DNA of 64,000 nt from Erwinia sp. S63 (GTDB lineage Bacteria > Pseudomonadota > Gammaproteobacteria > Enterobacterales > Enterobacteriaceae). The notes below the pieces were generated by a model. The model ran no database searches and was not told the DNA's origin. It was given only the letters and a program-made list of their open reading frames with translations. The translations under genes were made by a program, and so were the position numbers. This document shows positions 30,873-40,884 of this stretch, piece after piece (position 1 is the first letter of the stretch; each line of letters starts with the position of its first letter). The stretch spans positions 62,001 to 126,000 of the forward strand of contig NZ_JACVUP010000012.1 of NCBI RefSeq assembly GCF_016625195.1, read 5' to 3'.

Positions 30873-31706
30873 ATGAAGTTGTACGCCCGTGATTCCCATC
30901 TCGATCTGTCTTTTCCCCATGTGATGGGTATTTTGAATGTCACGCCGGACTCCTTCTCTGATGGTGGAACTCACAACACGCTGGTCGAGGCGCTGACCCA
31001 TACCAATGAGATGGTGAATGCGGGTGCCACCATCATCGATGTGGGCGGAGAATCAACACGGCCAGGTGCTGATGAAGTCAGCGTGGATGAAGAGTTAGCG
31101 CGTGTGATTCCGGTGGTGGAAGCCATCGCTCAGCGTTTTGATGTGTGGATTTCCGTGGATACCTCGAAGCCAGAAGTGATCCGTGAATCGGCGCGAGTGG
31201 GCGCTCACATCATCAATGACATTCGCTCACTGTCAGAACCGGGTGCATTGGCAGCAGCAGCGGAAACCGGCTTGCCAGTGTGCCTGATGCACATGCAGGG
31301 CGAACCGCGCACCATGCAGCAAGCACCCGAATATCAAAATATTGTGAGCGAAGTGGACGCTTACTTCCTCGCACAGATTGCACGCTGCGAAGCGGCAGGC
31401 ATCAAAAAAGAGCATCTGCTGCTCGACCCTGGCTTCGGTTTCGGTAAGAATCTCAACCACAATTATCAGCTGCTGGCTGAACTCAGCCATTTCCACCATT
31501 TTGGCTTACCGCTACTGGTTGGAATGTCGCGTAAATCGATGATTGGCCAGCTGTTAAATGTCGGGCCGACGCAGCGCCTGACCGGCAGCCTGAGCTGTGC
31601 GGTGATTGCCGCTATGCAAGGGGCACAAATTATTCGCGTGCATGATGTGAAAGAGACTGTCGAAGCGATGCGTATTGTCGAAGCGACACGGAGAGCAAAA
31701 GGATAA
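30873..31706 (+). CDS. folP: Dihydropteroate synthase
   Basis: FolP joins p-aminobenzoate to dihydropterin pyrophosphate in folate synthesis and is the sulfonamide target. The 277-residue TIM-barrel protein has the signature GILNVTPDSFSDGG (about residues 19-32), DVGGESTRPGADEV, the DTSKPEV loop and LLVGMSRKSMIG. The ATG gives MKLYARDSHLDLSF; the longer open frame upstream overlaps ftsH and is rejected. It lies 3 bp before glmM, forming the conserved folP-glmM pair. Confidence 0.97.
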   Translation: MKLYARDSHLDLSFPHVMGILNVTPDSFSDGGTHNTLVEALTHTNEMVNAGATIIDVGGESTRPGADEVSVDEELARVIPVVEAIAQRFDVWISVDTSKPEVIRESARVGAHIINDIRSLSEPGALAAAAETGLPVCLMHMQGEPRTMQQAPEYQNIVSEVDAYFLAQIARCEAAGIKKEHLLLDPGFGFGKNLNHNYQLLAELSHFHHFGLPLLVGMSRKSMIGQLLNVGPTQRLTGSLSCAVIAAMQGAQIIRVHDVKETVEAMRIVEATRRAKG

Positions 31707-31709
31707 AGC

Positions 31710-33044
31710 ATGAGTAATCGTAAATATTTCGGTACAGATGGTATTCGTGGCAAAGTCGGTGAAGCACCGATTACCCCTGATTTTGTCCTGAAGCTGGGTT
31801 TTGCTGCGGGTAAGGTCCTGGCGCGTTCGGGATCACGTAAGGTACTAATTGGTAAAGATACGCGTATTTCTGGCTATATGCTGGAATCGGCACTGGAAGC
31901 GGGCCTGGCTGCTGCTGGTTTGTCGGCGGCTTTTACCGGGCCTATGCCGACCCCTGCGATTGCCTATCTGACGCGTACCTTCCGCGCAGAAGCCGGTATC
32001 GTGATCTCTGCATCGCATAACCCCTTCGACGATAACGGCATCAAATTCTTCTCTGCGGAAGGCACTAAATTGCCGGATGAAGTGGAAGAGGCCATTGAGC
32101 TTGAGTTAGAGAAGCCACTGACCTGCGTTGAGTCCGCTGAGTTGGGGCGCGCCAGCCGTATCGTTGATGCTGCTGGTCGTTATATCGAGTTCTGTAAAGG
32201 CACATTCCCGAGCGAGTTGAGTCTCAACGGTCTGAAAATCGTAGTGGATTGCGCCAACGGTGCGACCTATCACATTGCGCCTAATGTGCTGCGTGAATTG
32301 GGTGCCAAAGTGATTGCGATTGGCGTACAGCCCGATGGCATGAACATCAACAAAGAGTGCGGTGCAACCGATCTTCGCATGCTGCAGCAGCGCGTGCTGG
32401 ATGAGAAGGCAGATTTGGGCCTTGCTTACGATGGCGATGGCGACCGCATTATGATGGTGGATCATCTGGGCATGAAGGTTGATGGTGACCAGATTCTCTA
32501 CATCATTGCACGTGAAGCCTTGCGTCAGGGGCAACTGCGCGGCGGCGTGGTAGGCACTTTGATGAGTAACATGGGGCTGGAACTGGCGTTGAAACAGCTG
32601 GGCATTCCTTTCACTCGTGCCAAAGTGGGTGACCGCTACGTGCTGGAAAAAATGCAGGAGAAGGGCTGGCGCATGGGTGCCGAAAACTCCGGGCATGTCA
32701 TTCTGCTGGACAAAATCAGCACTGGCGACGGTATCGTGGCAAGTTTGCAAGTACTCACTGCTATCGTGCGTAATCACATGAGTCTGCATGATTTGTGCAG
32801 TGGCATGAAAATGCTGCCGCAGATTCTGGTGAATGTGCGCTTCAGCGGCAGTCATGATCCTCTTGAATCCGAGAGCGTGAAGGCTGTCAGCGCTGAAGTG
32901 GAGAAAACGTTAGCAGGGCGCGGTCGTGTGCTGTTGCGTAAATCGGGCACTGAACCGCTGATTCGCGTGATGGTCGAGGGTGAAGATGAGGCGTTAGTCA
33001 CCGAGCTGGCGCATAAAATTGCTGATGCGGTGAAAGCGGTCTAA
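31710..33044 (+). CDS. glmM: Phosphoglucosamine mutase
   Basis: GlmM converts glucosamine-6-phosphate to glucosamine-1-phosphate for UDP-GlcNAc synthesis. The 444-residue protein has the phosphoserine loop [19 protein letters not shown] (catalytic Ser at about 102), the metal loop [14 protein letters not shown], the sugar-binding loop GAENSGHV and the C-terminal phosphate loop [14 protein letters not shown]. It starts 3 bp after folP. A hairpin follows the stop. Confidence 0.98.
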   Translation: MSNRKYFGTDGIRGKVGEAPITPDFVLKLGFAAGKVLARSGSRKVLIGKDTRISGYMLESALEAGLAAAGLSAAFTGPMPTPAIAYLTRTFRAEAGIVISASHNPFDDNGIKFFSAEGTKLPDEVEEAIELELEKPLTCVESAELGRASRIVDAAGRYIEFCKGTFPSELSLNGLKIVVDCANGATYHIAPNVLRELGAKVIAIGVQPDGMNINKECGATDLRMLQQRVLDEKADLGLAYDGDGDRIMMVDHLGMKVDGDQILYIIAREALRQGQLRGGVVGTLMSNMGLELALKQLGIPFTRAKVGDRYVLEKMQEKGWRMGAENSGHVILLDKISTGDGIVASLQVLTAIVRNHMSLHDLCSGMKMLPQILVNVRFSGSHDPLESESVKAVSAEVEKTLAGRGRVLLRKSGTEPLIRVMVEGEDEALVTELAHKIADAVKAV

Positions 33045-33049
33045 GCGTG

Positions 33050-33086
33050 TTAACAGGCGGCGAGATTTCGACTTTCCGCCTGTTAA
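33050..33086 (+). terminator. Hairpin downstream of glmM
   Basis: TTAACAGGCGG at 33050-33060 pairs perfectly with CCGCCTGTTAA at 33076-33086 over a 15-base loop, 6 bp after the glmM stop. There is no clear T tract, so it is a possible rather than a certain terminator. Confidence 0.5.
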
Positions 33087-33261
33087 ATCACCACCCTGGC
33101 GCTTTTTTCCGCAATCAATAAAGTTCGTGAAAATTGCGCTTGCAGAGGTATGTCCCATTGGTTAGTATTCACACCCGCTTCTGATGGGTGATGACGATAC
33201 TCCCCGTCAATATTGGTGAAGCTTTAACTGTGCGGATAACGCGCAAGGAAACAGGTTGATT

Positions 33262-33597
33262 ATGTACGAAGCTCTGTTAGTTGTTTTCCTTATTGTTGCG
33301 ATTGGCCTCGTGGGTCTGATCATGCTTCAGCAAGGCAAAGGCGCTGATATGGGAGCCTCATTCGGTGCAGGCGCCTCTGGTACACTGTTCGGTTCAAACG
33401 GGTCTGGTAACTTCATGACACGTATGACTGCAGTACTGGCGACCCTGTTCTTCATCATCAGCTTGATTCTGGGCAATCTGAACACGAATAAGTCTTCTAA
33501 AGGAAGCGAGTGGGAAAATCTCACTGCGCCAGCTCAGTCTGAACAGCAGACTCAGCCAGCTAAACCGGCAACCCCGGGCAATGATATCCCGCAGTAA
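33262..33597 (+). CDS. secG: Protein-export membrane protein SecG
   Basis: SecG is the small, non-essential subunit of the SecYEG translocon and stimulates preprotein export. The 111-residue protein has two membrane helices (about residues 2-20 and 53-73) around MLQQGKGADMGASFGAGAS, and a polar C-terminal tail with SKGSEWENL. A TTG lies six bases upstream in frame, but the ATG (MYEALLVVF) matches the family. leuU follows 46 bp downstream, probably in the same transcript, as in E. coli. Confidence 0.96.
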   Translation: MYEALLVVFLIVAIGLVGLIMLQQGKGADMGASFGAGASGTLFGSNGSGNFMTRMTAVLATLFFIISLILGNLNTNKSSKGSEWENLTAPAQSEQQTQPAKPATPGNDIPQ

Positions 33598-33643
33598 CAT
33601 CGTCAATGCTTTAGCGACAACACAACGTCGCAGTCAGTGCAGT

Positions 33644-33730
33644 ACCGAGGTGGTGAAATTGGTAGACACGCTACCTTGAGGTGGTAGTGCTCGAAAGGGC
33701 TTACGGGTTCAAGTCCCGTCCTCGGTACCA
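33644..33730 (+). tRNA. leuU: tRNA-Leu (anticodon GAG)
   Basis: An 87-nt class II tRNA with encoded CCA. The acceptor stem is ACCGAGG/CCTCGGT and the anticodon stem-loop is CTACC-TTGAGGT-GGTAG, with GAG at 33678-33680. The variable arm is long (TGCTCGAAAGGGCT region) and the T-loop GGTTCAAGTC is present. The first pair is A1-U72, whereas I recall G1-U72 in E. coli leuU. Confidence 0.96.
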
Positions 33731-33789
33731 AATCTCAGTAAAACTTGCTTTTTAAGCAAGGTCGGCGTATTATTCGCCACGTTTTCGGA

Positions 33790-33866
<77 letters not shown>

Positions 33867-33992
33867 CTTTCCCTTAGAGTTCTTTTTCAAATATACTGTA
33901 TGCATCGACGGACGCATCCTCAGTGTTTTTTTGAAAAAAATTCTTTTGGATTGTGTGCCGAAGCCGCTCTGCGGCGTACAGGGTCCAGTCAT

Positions 33993-34020
33993 AAAAAGCC
34001 CCGAATTTTCGGGGTTTTTT
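33993..34020 (+). terminator. Leader terminator between metY and rimP
   Basis: CCCCGAA at 33999-34005 pairs with TTCGGGG at 34008-34014, flanked by A5G and T6. It lies after metY and 59 bp before rimP, so part of the transcription must pass it, or a promoter must lie after it, to express rimP-nusA-infB. The NusA level could feed back here; that is inference. Confidence 0.8.
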
Positions 34021-34078
34021 GTTATCAGGAATCGCAATACTGGGCTATAGGCCCTTTTTTTATGTCTTGGGGGTGGGC

Positions 34079-34531
34079 TTGTCCACATTAGAGCAAAAAT
34101 TGACTGATTTGATCACCGCTCCAGTAGAAGCGCTTGGCTACGAATTGGTCGGTATCGAATTCGTTCGCGGTCGCACATCGACTTTGCGCATCTATATTGA
34201 TAGTGAGAATGGTATCAATGTTGATGATTGTGCCGATGTTAGCCACCAGGTCAGCGCGGTAATGGATGTGGAAGATCCCATTACGGTGGCTTACAACCTT
34301 GAAGTCTCCTCGCCAGGTCTCGAGCGTCCTCTTTTCACTGCTGAACACTATGCACGTTTCGCCGGTGATGAGGTGAGCCTGACACTGCGCATGGCCGTAC
34401 AGAACCGCCGTAAATGGCAGGGGATCATCAAATCCGTGGAAGGTGAGATGATCACGGTAACCGTTGAGGGTAACGATGAGGTGTTCGCGCTGAGTAATAT
34501 TCAGAAAGCGAACCTGGTCCCCCACTTTTAA
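34079..34531 (+). CDS. rimP: Ribosome maturation factor RimP
   Basis: RimP is needed for 30S subunit maturation. The 150-residue protein ([20 protein letters not shown]...) matches E. coli RimP along its length, including [11 protein letters not shown] at about residues 78-88 and the C-terminal SM-like barrel ending [12 protein letters not shown] choose the TTG at 34079, five to six bases after the G-rich TTGGGGG element; a GTG at 34073 is an alternative. It opens the rimP-nusA-infB operon and ends 24 bp before nusA. Confidence 0.94.
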   Translation: MSTLEQKLTDLITAPVEALGYELVGIEFVRGRTSTLRIYIDSENGINVDDCADVSHQVSAVMDVEDPITVAYNLEVSSPGLERPLFTAEHYARFAGDEVSLTLRMAVQNRRKWQGIIKSVEGEMITVTVEGNDEVFALSNIQKANLVPHF

Positions 34532-34555
34532 AAGTCCGGATTGAGGCTAACCAGG

Positions 34556-36043
34556 ATGAACAAAGAGATCTTAGCTGTAGTAGAAGCCGTTTCTAACGAA
34601 AAAGCCCTGCCACGTGAGAAAATCTTCGAAGCGCTTGAGAGCGCTTTGGCCACTGCGACTAAAAAGAAGTATGAGCAAGAGATCGAAGTGCGCGTCAGCA
34701 TTGACCGTCGCAGCGGTGATTTCGATACTTTCCGTCGCTGGCAGATTGTGGACGAAGTGACACAGCCAACTCGCGAGATCACGCTGGATGCGGCCCGCTT
34801 TGAAGATGAAGCGTTCAATCTGGGCGAATACGTTGAAGACCAGATTGAATCTGTCACCTTCGACCGTATCACCACCCAAACCGCCAAGCAGGTAATCGTA
34901 CAGAAAGTACGTGAAGCTGAGCGCGCGATGGTGGTTGATCAGTTCCGTCAACACGAAGGTGAAATCATCACCGGCGTGGTGAAGAAAGTAAACCGCGACA
35001 GTATCTCACTCGATCTGGGCAGCAATGCTGAAGCCGTGATCGGACGTGAAGATATGCTGCCACGTGAAAACTTCCGTCCAGGTGACCGTATTCGCGGCGT
35101 GTTATATGCCGTTCGCCCGGAAGCGCGTGGTGCACAGCTGTTTGTCACCCGTTCTAAGCCAGAAATGCTGATCGAACTGTTCCGCATTGAGGTGCCAGAA
35201 ATCGGTGAAGAAGTTATCGAGATCAAAGCGGCAGCGCGCGATCCGGGTTCACGCGCCAAAATCGCGGTGAAAACCAACGATAAACGTATTGATCCGGTTG
35301 GTGCTTGTGTGGGTATGCGCGGTGCGCGCGTCCAGGCTGTATCAAGCGAGCTGGGTGGCGAGCGTATCGATATCGTGCTGTGGGACGATAACCCAGCGCA
35401 GTTCGTGATTAACGCCATGGCGCCAGCCGATGTGGCGTCAATCGTGGTGGATGAAGACAATCACACCATGGATATCGCTGTTGAAGCCGGTAATCTGGCT
35501 CAGGCGATCGGCCGTAACGGCCAAAACGTGCGTCTGGCTTCCCAACTGAGTGGTTGGGAACTGAACGTGATGACCGTCGATGATCTGCAGGCTAAGCATC
35601 AGGCTGAAGCCCACGCAGCGATCGATATGTTCACCAAACATCTCGACATCGACGAAGAGTTCGCCACCGTACTGGTGGAAGAGGGCTTCTCTTCGCTGGA
35701 AGAATTGGCTTACGTGCCAATCAACGAGTTGCTGGAAATCGACGGCCTCGACGAAGAGACCATTGAAGCCCTGCGTGAACGAGCAAAAAATGCGTTGACC
35801 ACCCTGGCATTAGCGAAAGAAGAGAGCCTTGGTAATCAGGAGCCCGCTGAGGATCTTCTGAATCTTGAGGGCCTGGATCGTGCGCTGGCGTATCGCCTGG
35901 CGTCTAAAGGCGTTTGCACGCTGGAAGATCTCGCTGAGCAAGGTGTTGACGATCTGACAGATATTGAAGGGCTGGATGATGAGAAGGCCGGTGCGCTGAT
36001 TATGGCTGCACGTAATATCTGCTGGTTCGGCGATGACGCGTAA
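34556..36043 (+). CDS. nusA: Transcription termination/antitermination factor NusA
   Basis: NusA binds RNA polymerase and modulates pausing, termination and antitermination. The 495-residue protein (same as E. coli) has the N-terminal polymerase-binding domain, an S1 domain (around 135-200, [16 protein letters not shown]), two KH domains with [14 protein letters not shown] and [15 protein letters not shown], and two C-terminal acidic repeats typical of gamma-proteobacteria. The start [12 protein letters not shown] follows CCAGG. The infB gene starts 17 bp after the stop. Confidence 0.98.
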   Translation: MNKEILAVVEAVSNEKALPREKIFEALESALATATKKKYEQEIEVRVSIDRRSGDFDTFRRWQIVDEVTQPTREITLDAARFEDEAFNLGEYVEDQIESVTFDRITTQTAKQVIVQKVREAERAMVVDQFRQHEGEIITGVVKKVNRDSISLDLGSNAEAVIGREDMLPRENFRPGDRIRGVLYAVRPEARGAQLFVTRSKPEMLIELFRIEVPEIGEEVIEIKAAARDPGSRAKIAVKTNDKRIDPVGACVGMRGARVQAVSSELGGERIDIVLWDDNPAQFVINAMAPADVASIVVDEDNHTMDIAVEAGNLAQAIGRNGQNVRLASQLSGWELNVMTVDDLQAKHQAEAHAAIDMFTKHLDIDEEFATVLVEEGFSSLEELAYVPINELLEIDGLDEETIEALRERAKNALTTLALAKEESLGNQEPAEDLLNLEGLDRALAYRLASKGVCTLEDLAEQGVDDLTDIEGLDDEKAGALIMAARNICWFGDDA

Positions 36044-36060
36044 TAACAGGAAGGAACAGC

Positions 36061-38751
36061 ATGACAGATGTAACCGTAAAATCGCTGGCCGCCGAAATTC
36101 AGACTCCGGTCGATCGCCTGGTACAGCAATTTGCTGATGCAGGGATCCGCAAGTCTGAAAACGATGCGGTGTCCCAGCAAGAGAAAGAAACCTTACTGTC
36201 CCATTTGAATCGTGAGCACGGTCAGACCGGTTCAAGTAAACTGACATTACAGCGCAAAACGCGCAGCACCTTGAATATTCCCGTCACCGGGGGTAAAAGT
36301 AAGTCGGTGCAAATCGAAGTCCGCAAAAAACGCACATACGTGAAAGGTGATGCAGAATCTGAGCAAGCTCAGGCAGAAGCAGAAGCCGAGGCGCAGCGTG
36401 AAGCGGAAGAGCAGGCGCGTCGCGAGGCGGAAGAACAAGCCCGTCGCGAAGCTGAACAAAAAGCGCAACGTGAAGCCGAAGACAAAGCCAAGCGCGAAGC
36501 CGCTGACAAGGCTAAACGTGAAGCAGCGGAAAATGAGAAAGTGACTAATCAACCAACCGACGAAGTAACCAAGGCTGCGCAATCTGATAAAGCGCGTCGT
36601 GAAGCCGAAGCGGCTGAACTGAAACGCAAAGCGGAAGAAGAAGCACGCCGCAAGCTGGAAGAAGATGCCCGCCGCGTAGCAGAAGAATCTAAACGCCTGG
36701 CTGAAGAAAAAGCCGCGGAATGGGAAAAACCGGAAGAAGAAGACAAAGGCGACTACCACGTCACCACGTCTACTCATGCCCGTCAGGCCGAAGACGAGAA
36801 CGATCGTCAAGTTGAAGCGGGACGTGCTCGTACACGTACTGCTAAAGCTGCGCGCCCGGTCAAAAAAGGTAACAAGCATTCCGAAGCGAAAACCGACCGT
36901 GAAGAAGCGCGTGCGCAAGTTCGTGGTGGTAAAGGCGGTAAACATCGTAAGCCAAGCTCCCTGCAGCAGGGCTTCAACAAGCCGGTGCAGGCTGTTAACC
37001 GCGATGTTGTCATCGGTGAAACTATCACCGTAGCCGAACTGGCTAACAAGATGGCAATTAAAGGTTCTTTGGTCATCAAAGCGATGATGAAGATGGGCGC
37101 CATGGCGACCATTAACCAGGTTATCGACCAGGAAACTGCCCAGCTGGTTGCGGAAGAAATGGGTCACAAAGTGATCCTGCGCCGCGAGAACGAGCTGGAA
37201 GAAGCGGTAATGGACGATCGTGACACCGATGCTGCGCAGGAAGCTCGCGCGCCAGTGGTCACCATCATGGGTCACGTTGACCACGGTAAAACCTCTCTGC
37301 TGGATTACATCCGCTCAACCAAAGTCGCTTCAGGCGAGGCTGGCGGTATTACTCAGCACATCGGTGCTTACCACGTTGAAACTGACAACGGTATGATCAC
37401 CTTCCTGGATACCCCGGGCCACGCCGCGTTTACCGCAATGCGTGCACGTGGTGCTCAGGCAACGGATATCGTTATCCTCGTCGTTGCAGCAGATGACGGC
37501 GTGATGCCTCAGACCATCGAAGCTATTCAGCACGCGAAAGCGGCGAAAGTGCCGGTTGTGGTTGCGGTGAACAAGATTGATAAGCCAGAAGCCGATCCAG
37601 ATCGCGTTAAGAACGAGCTGACTCAGTACGGAATTATTCCTGAAGAGTGGGGCGGCGAAAATATGTTCGTTAACGTATCTGCAAAAGCCGGTACCGGTAT
37701 TGATGACCTGCTGAACGTGATTCTGCTGCAGGCTGAAGTTCTGGAACTGACCGCAATCCGTGAAGGTATGGCGAGCGGCGTAGTTATCGAATCCTTCCTT
37801 GATAAAGGTCGTGGTCCGGTTGCTACCGTGCTGGTGCGTGAAGGTACGCTGAACAAAGGCGACATCGTGCTGTGCGGCTTCGAATATGGCCGTGTCCGTG
37901 CGATGCGTGACGAACTGGGTCGTGAAGTGCTGGAAGCGGGTCCATCCATTCCAGTGGAAATCCTCGGTCTGTCTGGTGTGCCAGCAGCGGGTGATGAAGC
38001 GACTGTTGTACGTGATGAGAAGAAAGCACGTGAAGTTGCACTGTATCGTCAGGGCAAGTTCCGCGAAGTGAAGCTGGCGCGTCAGCAGAAGTCGAAGTTG
38101 GAGAACATGTTCGCCAACATGACAGAAGGCGAAGTATCCGAGCTGAACATCGTGCTGAAGTCCGACGTACAGGGTTCTGTGGAAGCGATCTCCGATTCAC
38201 TGCTGAAACTCTCTACCGACGAAGTGAAGGTGAGAATCATTGGTTCAGGTGTGGGCGGTATTACTGAAACCGACGCTACCCTGGCTGCAGCGTCTAACGC
38301 GATCATCCTTGGCTTCAACGTTCGTGCAGATGCTTCTGCCCGCCGCGTGATTGATGCTGAAAGCGTTGACCTGCGTTACTACTCCGTCATCTATAATCTG
38401 ATTGACGAAGTAAAAGCGGCCATGAGCGGCATGCTGGCACCGGAATTCAAACAGCAGATCATTGGTCTGGCCGAAGTACGTGACGTGTTTAAGTCACCGA
38501 AATTTGGCGCCATTGCCGGCTGTATGGTTACCGAAGGCAACATCAAACGTCACAACCCGATTCGCGTACTGCGCGACAACGTGGTGATTTACGAAGGCGA
38601 GCTGGAATCTCTGCGTCGCTTTAAAGACGATGTCAACGAAGTGCGTAACGGCATGGAGTGTGGTATCGGCGTGAAGAACTACAATGATGTTCGCGTTGGC
38701 GATATGATCGAAGTCTTCGAAATCATTGAAATTAAACGCACCATCGATTGA
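36061..38751 (+). CDS. infB: Translation initiation factor IF-2
   Basis: IF-2 is a GTPase that places fMet-tRNA on the 30S subunit. The 896-residue protein (890 in E. coli) has the IF2-N domain (1-50), a highly charged [23 protein letters not shown] region at about 100-230, a second IF2-N domain (around 320), the G domain with [16 protein letters not shown] and NKIDKP, and domains II to IV. Internal starts giving shorter IF-2 isoforms, known in E. coli, are possible here but not proven. It is followed after 65 bp by rbfA. Confidence 0.98.
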   Translation: MTDVTVKSLAAEIQTPVDRLVQQFADAGIRKSENDAVSQQEKETLLSHLNREHGQTGSSKLTLQRKTRSTLNIPVTGGKSKSVQIEVRKKRTYVKGDAESEQAQAEAEAEAQREAEEQARREAEEQARREAEQKAQREAEDKAKREAADKAKREAAENEKVTNQPTDEVTKAAQSDKARREAEAAELKRKAEEEARRKLEEDARRVAEESKRLAEEKAAEWEKPEEEDKGDYHVTTSTHARQAEDENDRQVEAGRARTRTAKAARPVKKGNKHSEAKTDREEARAQVRGGKGGKHRKPSSLQQGFNKPVQAVNRDVVIGETITVAELANKMAIKGSLVIKAMMKMGAMATINQVIDQETAQLVAEEMGHKVILRRENELEEAVMDDRDTDAAQEARAPVVTIMGHVDHGKTSLLDYIRSTKVASGEAGGITQHIGAYHVETDNGMITFLDTPGHAAFTAMRARGAQATDIVILVVAADDGVMPQTIEAIQHAKAAKVPVVVAVNKIDKPEADPDRVKNELTQYGIIPEEWGGENMFVNVSAKAGTGIDDLLNVILLQAEVLELTAIREGMASGVVIESFLDKGRGPVATVLVREGTLNKGDIVLCGFEYGRVRAMRDELGREVLEAGPSIPVEILGLSGVPAAGDEATVVRDEKKAREVALYRQGKFREVKLARQQKSKLENMFANMTEGEVSELNIVLKSDVQGSVEAISDSLLKLSTDEVKVRIIGSGVGGITETDATLAAASNAIILGFNVRADASARRVIDAESVDLRYYSVIYNLIDEVKAAMSGMLAPEFKQQIIGLAEVRDVFKSPKFGAIAGCMVTEGNIKRHNPIRVLRDNVVIYEGELESLRRFKDDVNEVRNGMECGIGVKNYNDVRVGDMIEVFEIIEIKRTID

Positions 38752-38775
38752 TCATCACTTGATGTGTTGCAATTT

Positions 38776-38794
38776 GGGAGGCCTCTGGCCTCCC
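38776..38794 (+). other. Hairpin between infB and rbfA
   Basis: GGGAGGCC pairs perfectly with GGCCTCCC around TCT. No T tract follows, so it is more likely an mRNA-processing or stabilising hairpin in the operon than a terminator. Confidence 0.6.
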
Positions 38795-38816
38795 GAATTA
38801 TTTGGGAGAAAGAAAA

Positions 38817-39224
38817 ATGGCAAAAGAATTTGGCCGCCCACAGCGCGTATCTCAGGAACTGCAGAAAGAAATCGCAATTATCCTGCAGCGCGAAATCAAA
38901 GATCCACGTCTGGGTATGATGGTGACCGTTTCCGGTGTTGAAGTGTCGCGCGACCTGGCGTATGCCAAAGTCTTCGTGACTTTTCTAAACGACAAGGACG
39001 AAGAAGCGGTAAAAAATGGCCTGAAAGCGCTGAAAGAAGCGTCTGGCTATATCCGCATTCTGGTAGGCAAAGCGATGCGTCTGCGCATTGTCCCAGAACT
39101 GACCTTCTTCTATGACAACTCGCTGGTCGAAGGCATGCGTATGTCGAACCTGGTCAGCAATGTGATTAAAAGCGATGTCGAGCGTCGTGGCGATAGCCCG
39201 GCGGAAGATGACAAGGAGGACTAA
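38817..39224 (+). CDS. rbfA: Ribosome-binding factor A
   Basis: RbfA is a cold-shock protein with a KH-like fold that binds immature 30S subunits and helps 16S rRNA 5' end processing. The 135-residue protein begins [20 protein letters not shown] and contains [19 protein letters not shown]. The ATG at 38817 follows GGGAGAAAGA. The C-terminus is acidic (SPAEDDKED). Its stop codon overlaps the truB start by one base. Confidence 0.97.
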   Translation: MAKEFGRPQRVSQELQKEIAIILQREIKDPRLGMMVTVSGVEVSRDLAYAKVFVTFLNDKDEEAVKNGLKALKEASGYIRILVGKAMRLRIVPELTFFYDNSLVEGMRMSNLVSNVIKSDVERRGDSPAEDDKED

Positions 39225-40168
39225 TGAGTCGTCCTCGTCGTCGCGGTCGCGACGTCCACGGTGTGTTTTTGCTGGATAAGCATGAGGGCGCATCCTCGAA
39301 CGATGTGCTGCAGAAAGTGAAGCGTCTGTTTCATGCTAACAAAGCGGGTCACACCGGTGCGCTTGATCCCCTGGCAACGGGCATGCTGCCAATCTGCCTC
39401 GGTGAAGCGACGAAGTTCTCGCAGTTTCTGCTCGATTCCGATAAACGCTATCGCGTTATTGCACGCCTTGGCGAGCGTACGGATACCTCAGACGCTGATG
39501 GCAACATCGTCGAAACGCGGCCAGTGACGTTTGACCAGGCTGCACTGGATGCGGCGTTGGAGAGCTTCCGTGGTGACACCTTCCAGGTGCCAACCATGTT
39601 CTCTGCGCTGAAGTACCAGGGCCGCAAGCTGTATGAATACGCGCGTGAAGGCATTACCGTACCGCGTGAAGCGCGTCCGATTACCGTGTTTGAACTGCAG
39701 TTCATCCGCTGGGAAGGTAATGAGCTGGAGCTGGAAATTCACGTTTCCAAGGGCACTTATATTCGCACCATCATCGATGACCTCGGTGAGAAACTCGGCT
39801 GTGGCGCACATGTGATTATGTTGCGTCGTTTGCAGGTGGCGAAGTACCCGATTGAGCGGATGATCACCTTTGAGCAGTTGCAGGCGATGGCGGCTGAAGC
39901 GAACGCAGCAGAAACGCCAGACTACAGTGCACTGGATGCGCTGCTGTTGCCAATGGACAGCCCGGCCGAGGAATTCCCGATTGTGAATTTGTTGCCTGCC
40001 GTAGCCGCCTATTTCAAGCAGGGCATGCCCGTTCAGGCAGCAAATGTGCCAGCTCAGGGATTGGTTCGCGTCACTGAAGGTGACGAGCACAAATTTATCG
40101 GCATGGCTGAAATCGCGGAAGATGGGCGCGTAGCGCCGCGTCGTCTGGTGGTAGAGTTCCCCGCCTAA
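39224..40168 (+). CDS. truB: tRNA pseudouridine-55 synthase TruB
   Basis: TruB makes pseudouridine 55 in the T-loop of tRNAs. The 314-residue protein has the active-site motif [16 protein letters not shown] with the catalytic Asp at about residue 48, plus [15 protein letters not shown], a central [15 protein letters not shown] motif and a C-terminal PUA-like domain. It overlaps the rbfA stop (TAATG), showing coupling in the nusA operon. Confidence 0.98.
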   Translation: MSRPRRRGRDVHGVFLLDKHEGASSNDVLQKVKRLFHANKAGHTGALDPLATGMLPICLGEATKFSQFLLDSDKRYRVIARLGERTDTSDADGNIVETRPVTFDQAALDAALESFRGDTFQVPTMFSALKYQGRKLYEYAREGITVPREARPITVFELQFIRWEGNELELEIHVSKGTYIRTIIDDLGEKLGCGAHVIMLRRLQVAKYPIERMITFEQLQAMAAEANAAETPDYSALDALLLPMDSPAEEFPIVNLLPAVAAYFKQGMPVQAANVPAQGLVRVTEGDEHKFIGMAEIAEDGRVAPRRLVVEFPA

Positions 40169-40303
40169 TCAATACACTCACGTTTGACCTTACGGCGCAT
40201 TTGCGTTGCTATCAGGCGAAGAGTAGAATAGCGCGGCTTTTAAAGCGGGCTGCTGAATTAGAGATCGGCACCCATACATTCATTTTTTTATCTGGAGTTT
40301 ATT

Positions 40304-40573
40304 ATGTCTCTAAGCGTAGAAGCTAAAGCAGAGATCGTTGCTAAATTCGGTCGTGGTGCTAACGACAGCGGTTCAACTGAAGTTCAGGTTGCTCTGCTGA
40401 CTGCTCAGATTAACCACCTGCAGGGTCACTTCTCTGAGCACAAAAAAGATCACCACAGCCGTCGCGGTCTGCTGCGCATGGTATCTCAGCGTCGTAAGCT
40501 GCTGGACTACCTGAAGCGTAAAGACGTTGCTCGCTACACCAGCCTGATCGAAACCCTGGGTCTGCGTCGCTAA
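40304..40573 (+). CDS. rpsO: 30S ribosomal protein S15
   Basis: S15 is a primary 16S rRNA-binding protein of the central domain. The 89-residue protein contains [24 protein letters not shown] and ends LIETLGLRR. In E. coli it represses its own mRNA by trapping a pseudoknot at the start site; the leader upstream of 40304 may do the same. A strong terminator follows, then pnp. Confidence 0.98.
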   Translation: MSLSVEAKAEIVAKFGRGANDSGSTEVQVALLTAQINHLQGHFSEHKKDHHSRRGLLRMVSQRRKLLDYLKRKDVARYTSLIETLGLRR

Positions 40574-40655
40574 GTCTGAAGAATCTGATCAACGATGTAG
40601 CACATGCACTATGCAGAAAAGCGCATCTGACGATCAGATTTGTGCGAGTTTCGCG

Positions 40656-40683
40656 AAAAGGGGGCCTTTATGGCCCCTTTTTT
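40656..40683. terminator. Terminator of rpsO
   Basis: GGGGCC at 40661-40666 pairs with GGCCCC at 40672-40677, flanked by AAAA and T6. The A/T flanks also allow use from the minus strand. Confidence 0.88.
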
Positions 40684-40884
40684 CGAGCAATCCGCAGCAT
40701 TCCGTACCAAACTCATGTATTGTTGCTGAGAGTGATCTTTGCTTGCAGCGTTTCGCGCGGCTAATGAGAGGCTTTACCGCATGAGCGGTTGAAGATTGTC
40801 ATTAGTCGCGAGGATGCAACTAAAGATCGGTAAACCCCGGCGAGCCAAAGAGCGCTCTGCCCCTCGAATTTAAGGACTTAAATT
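40684..40884 (+). promoter_or_regulatory. pnp leader and promoter region
   Basis: This 201-bp leader precedes the TTG start of pnp. It has the inverted sequence GGCTAATGAGAGGCTTTACC and an ATTAGTC element about 50 bp later that can form a long stem-loop. In E. coli an RNase III cleavage in the same position lets PNPase autoregulate; conservation of that mechanism here is inferred. E. coli also encodes the small RNA SraG/PsrO on the opposite strand, which I cannot confirm by eye. Confidence 0.5.

Noticed and set aside
36361..36540. Repeat-like DNA in infB
   Set aside because: The periodic GCGTCGCGAGGCGGAAG-type sequence encodes the normal charged linker of IF-2 and is not an independent repeat element.
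36247..37284. 345-codon minus-strand frame inside infB
   Set aside because: It is antisense to the charged Glu/Ala/Arg region of IF-2 and gives a Phe-rich artefact.
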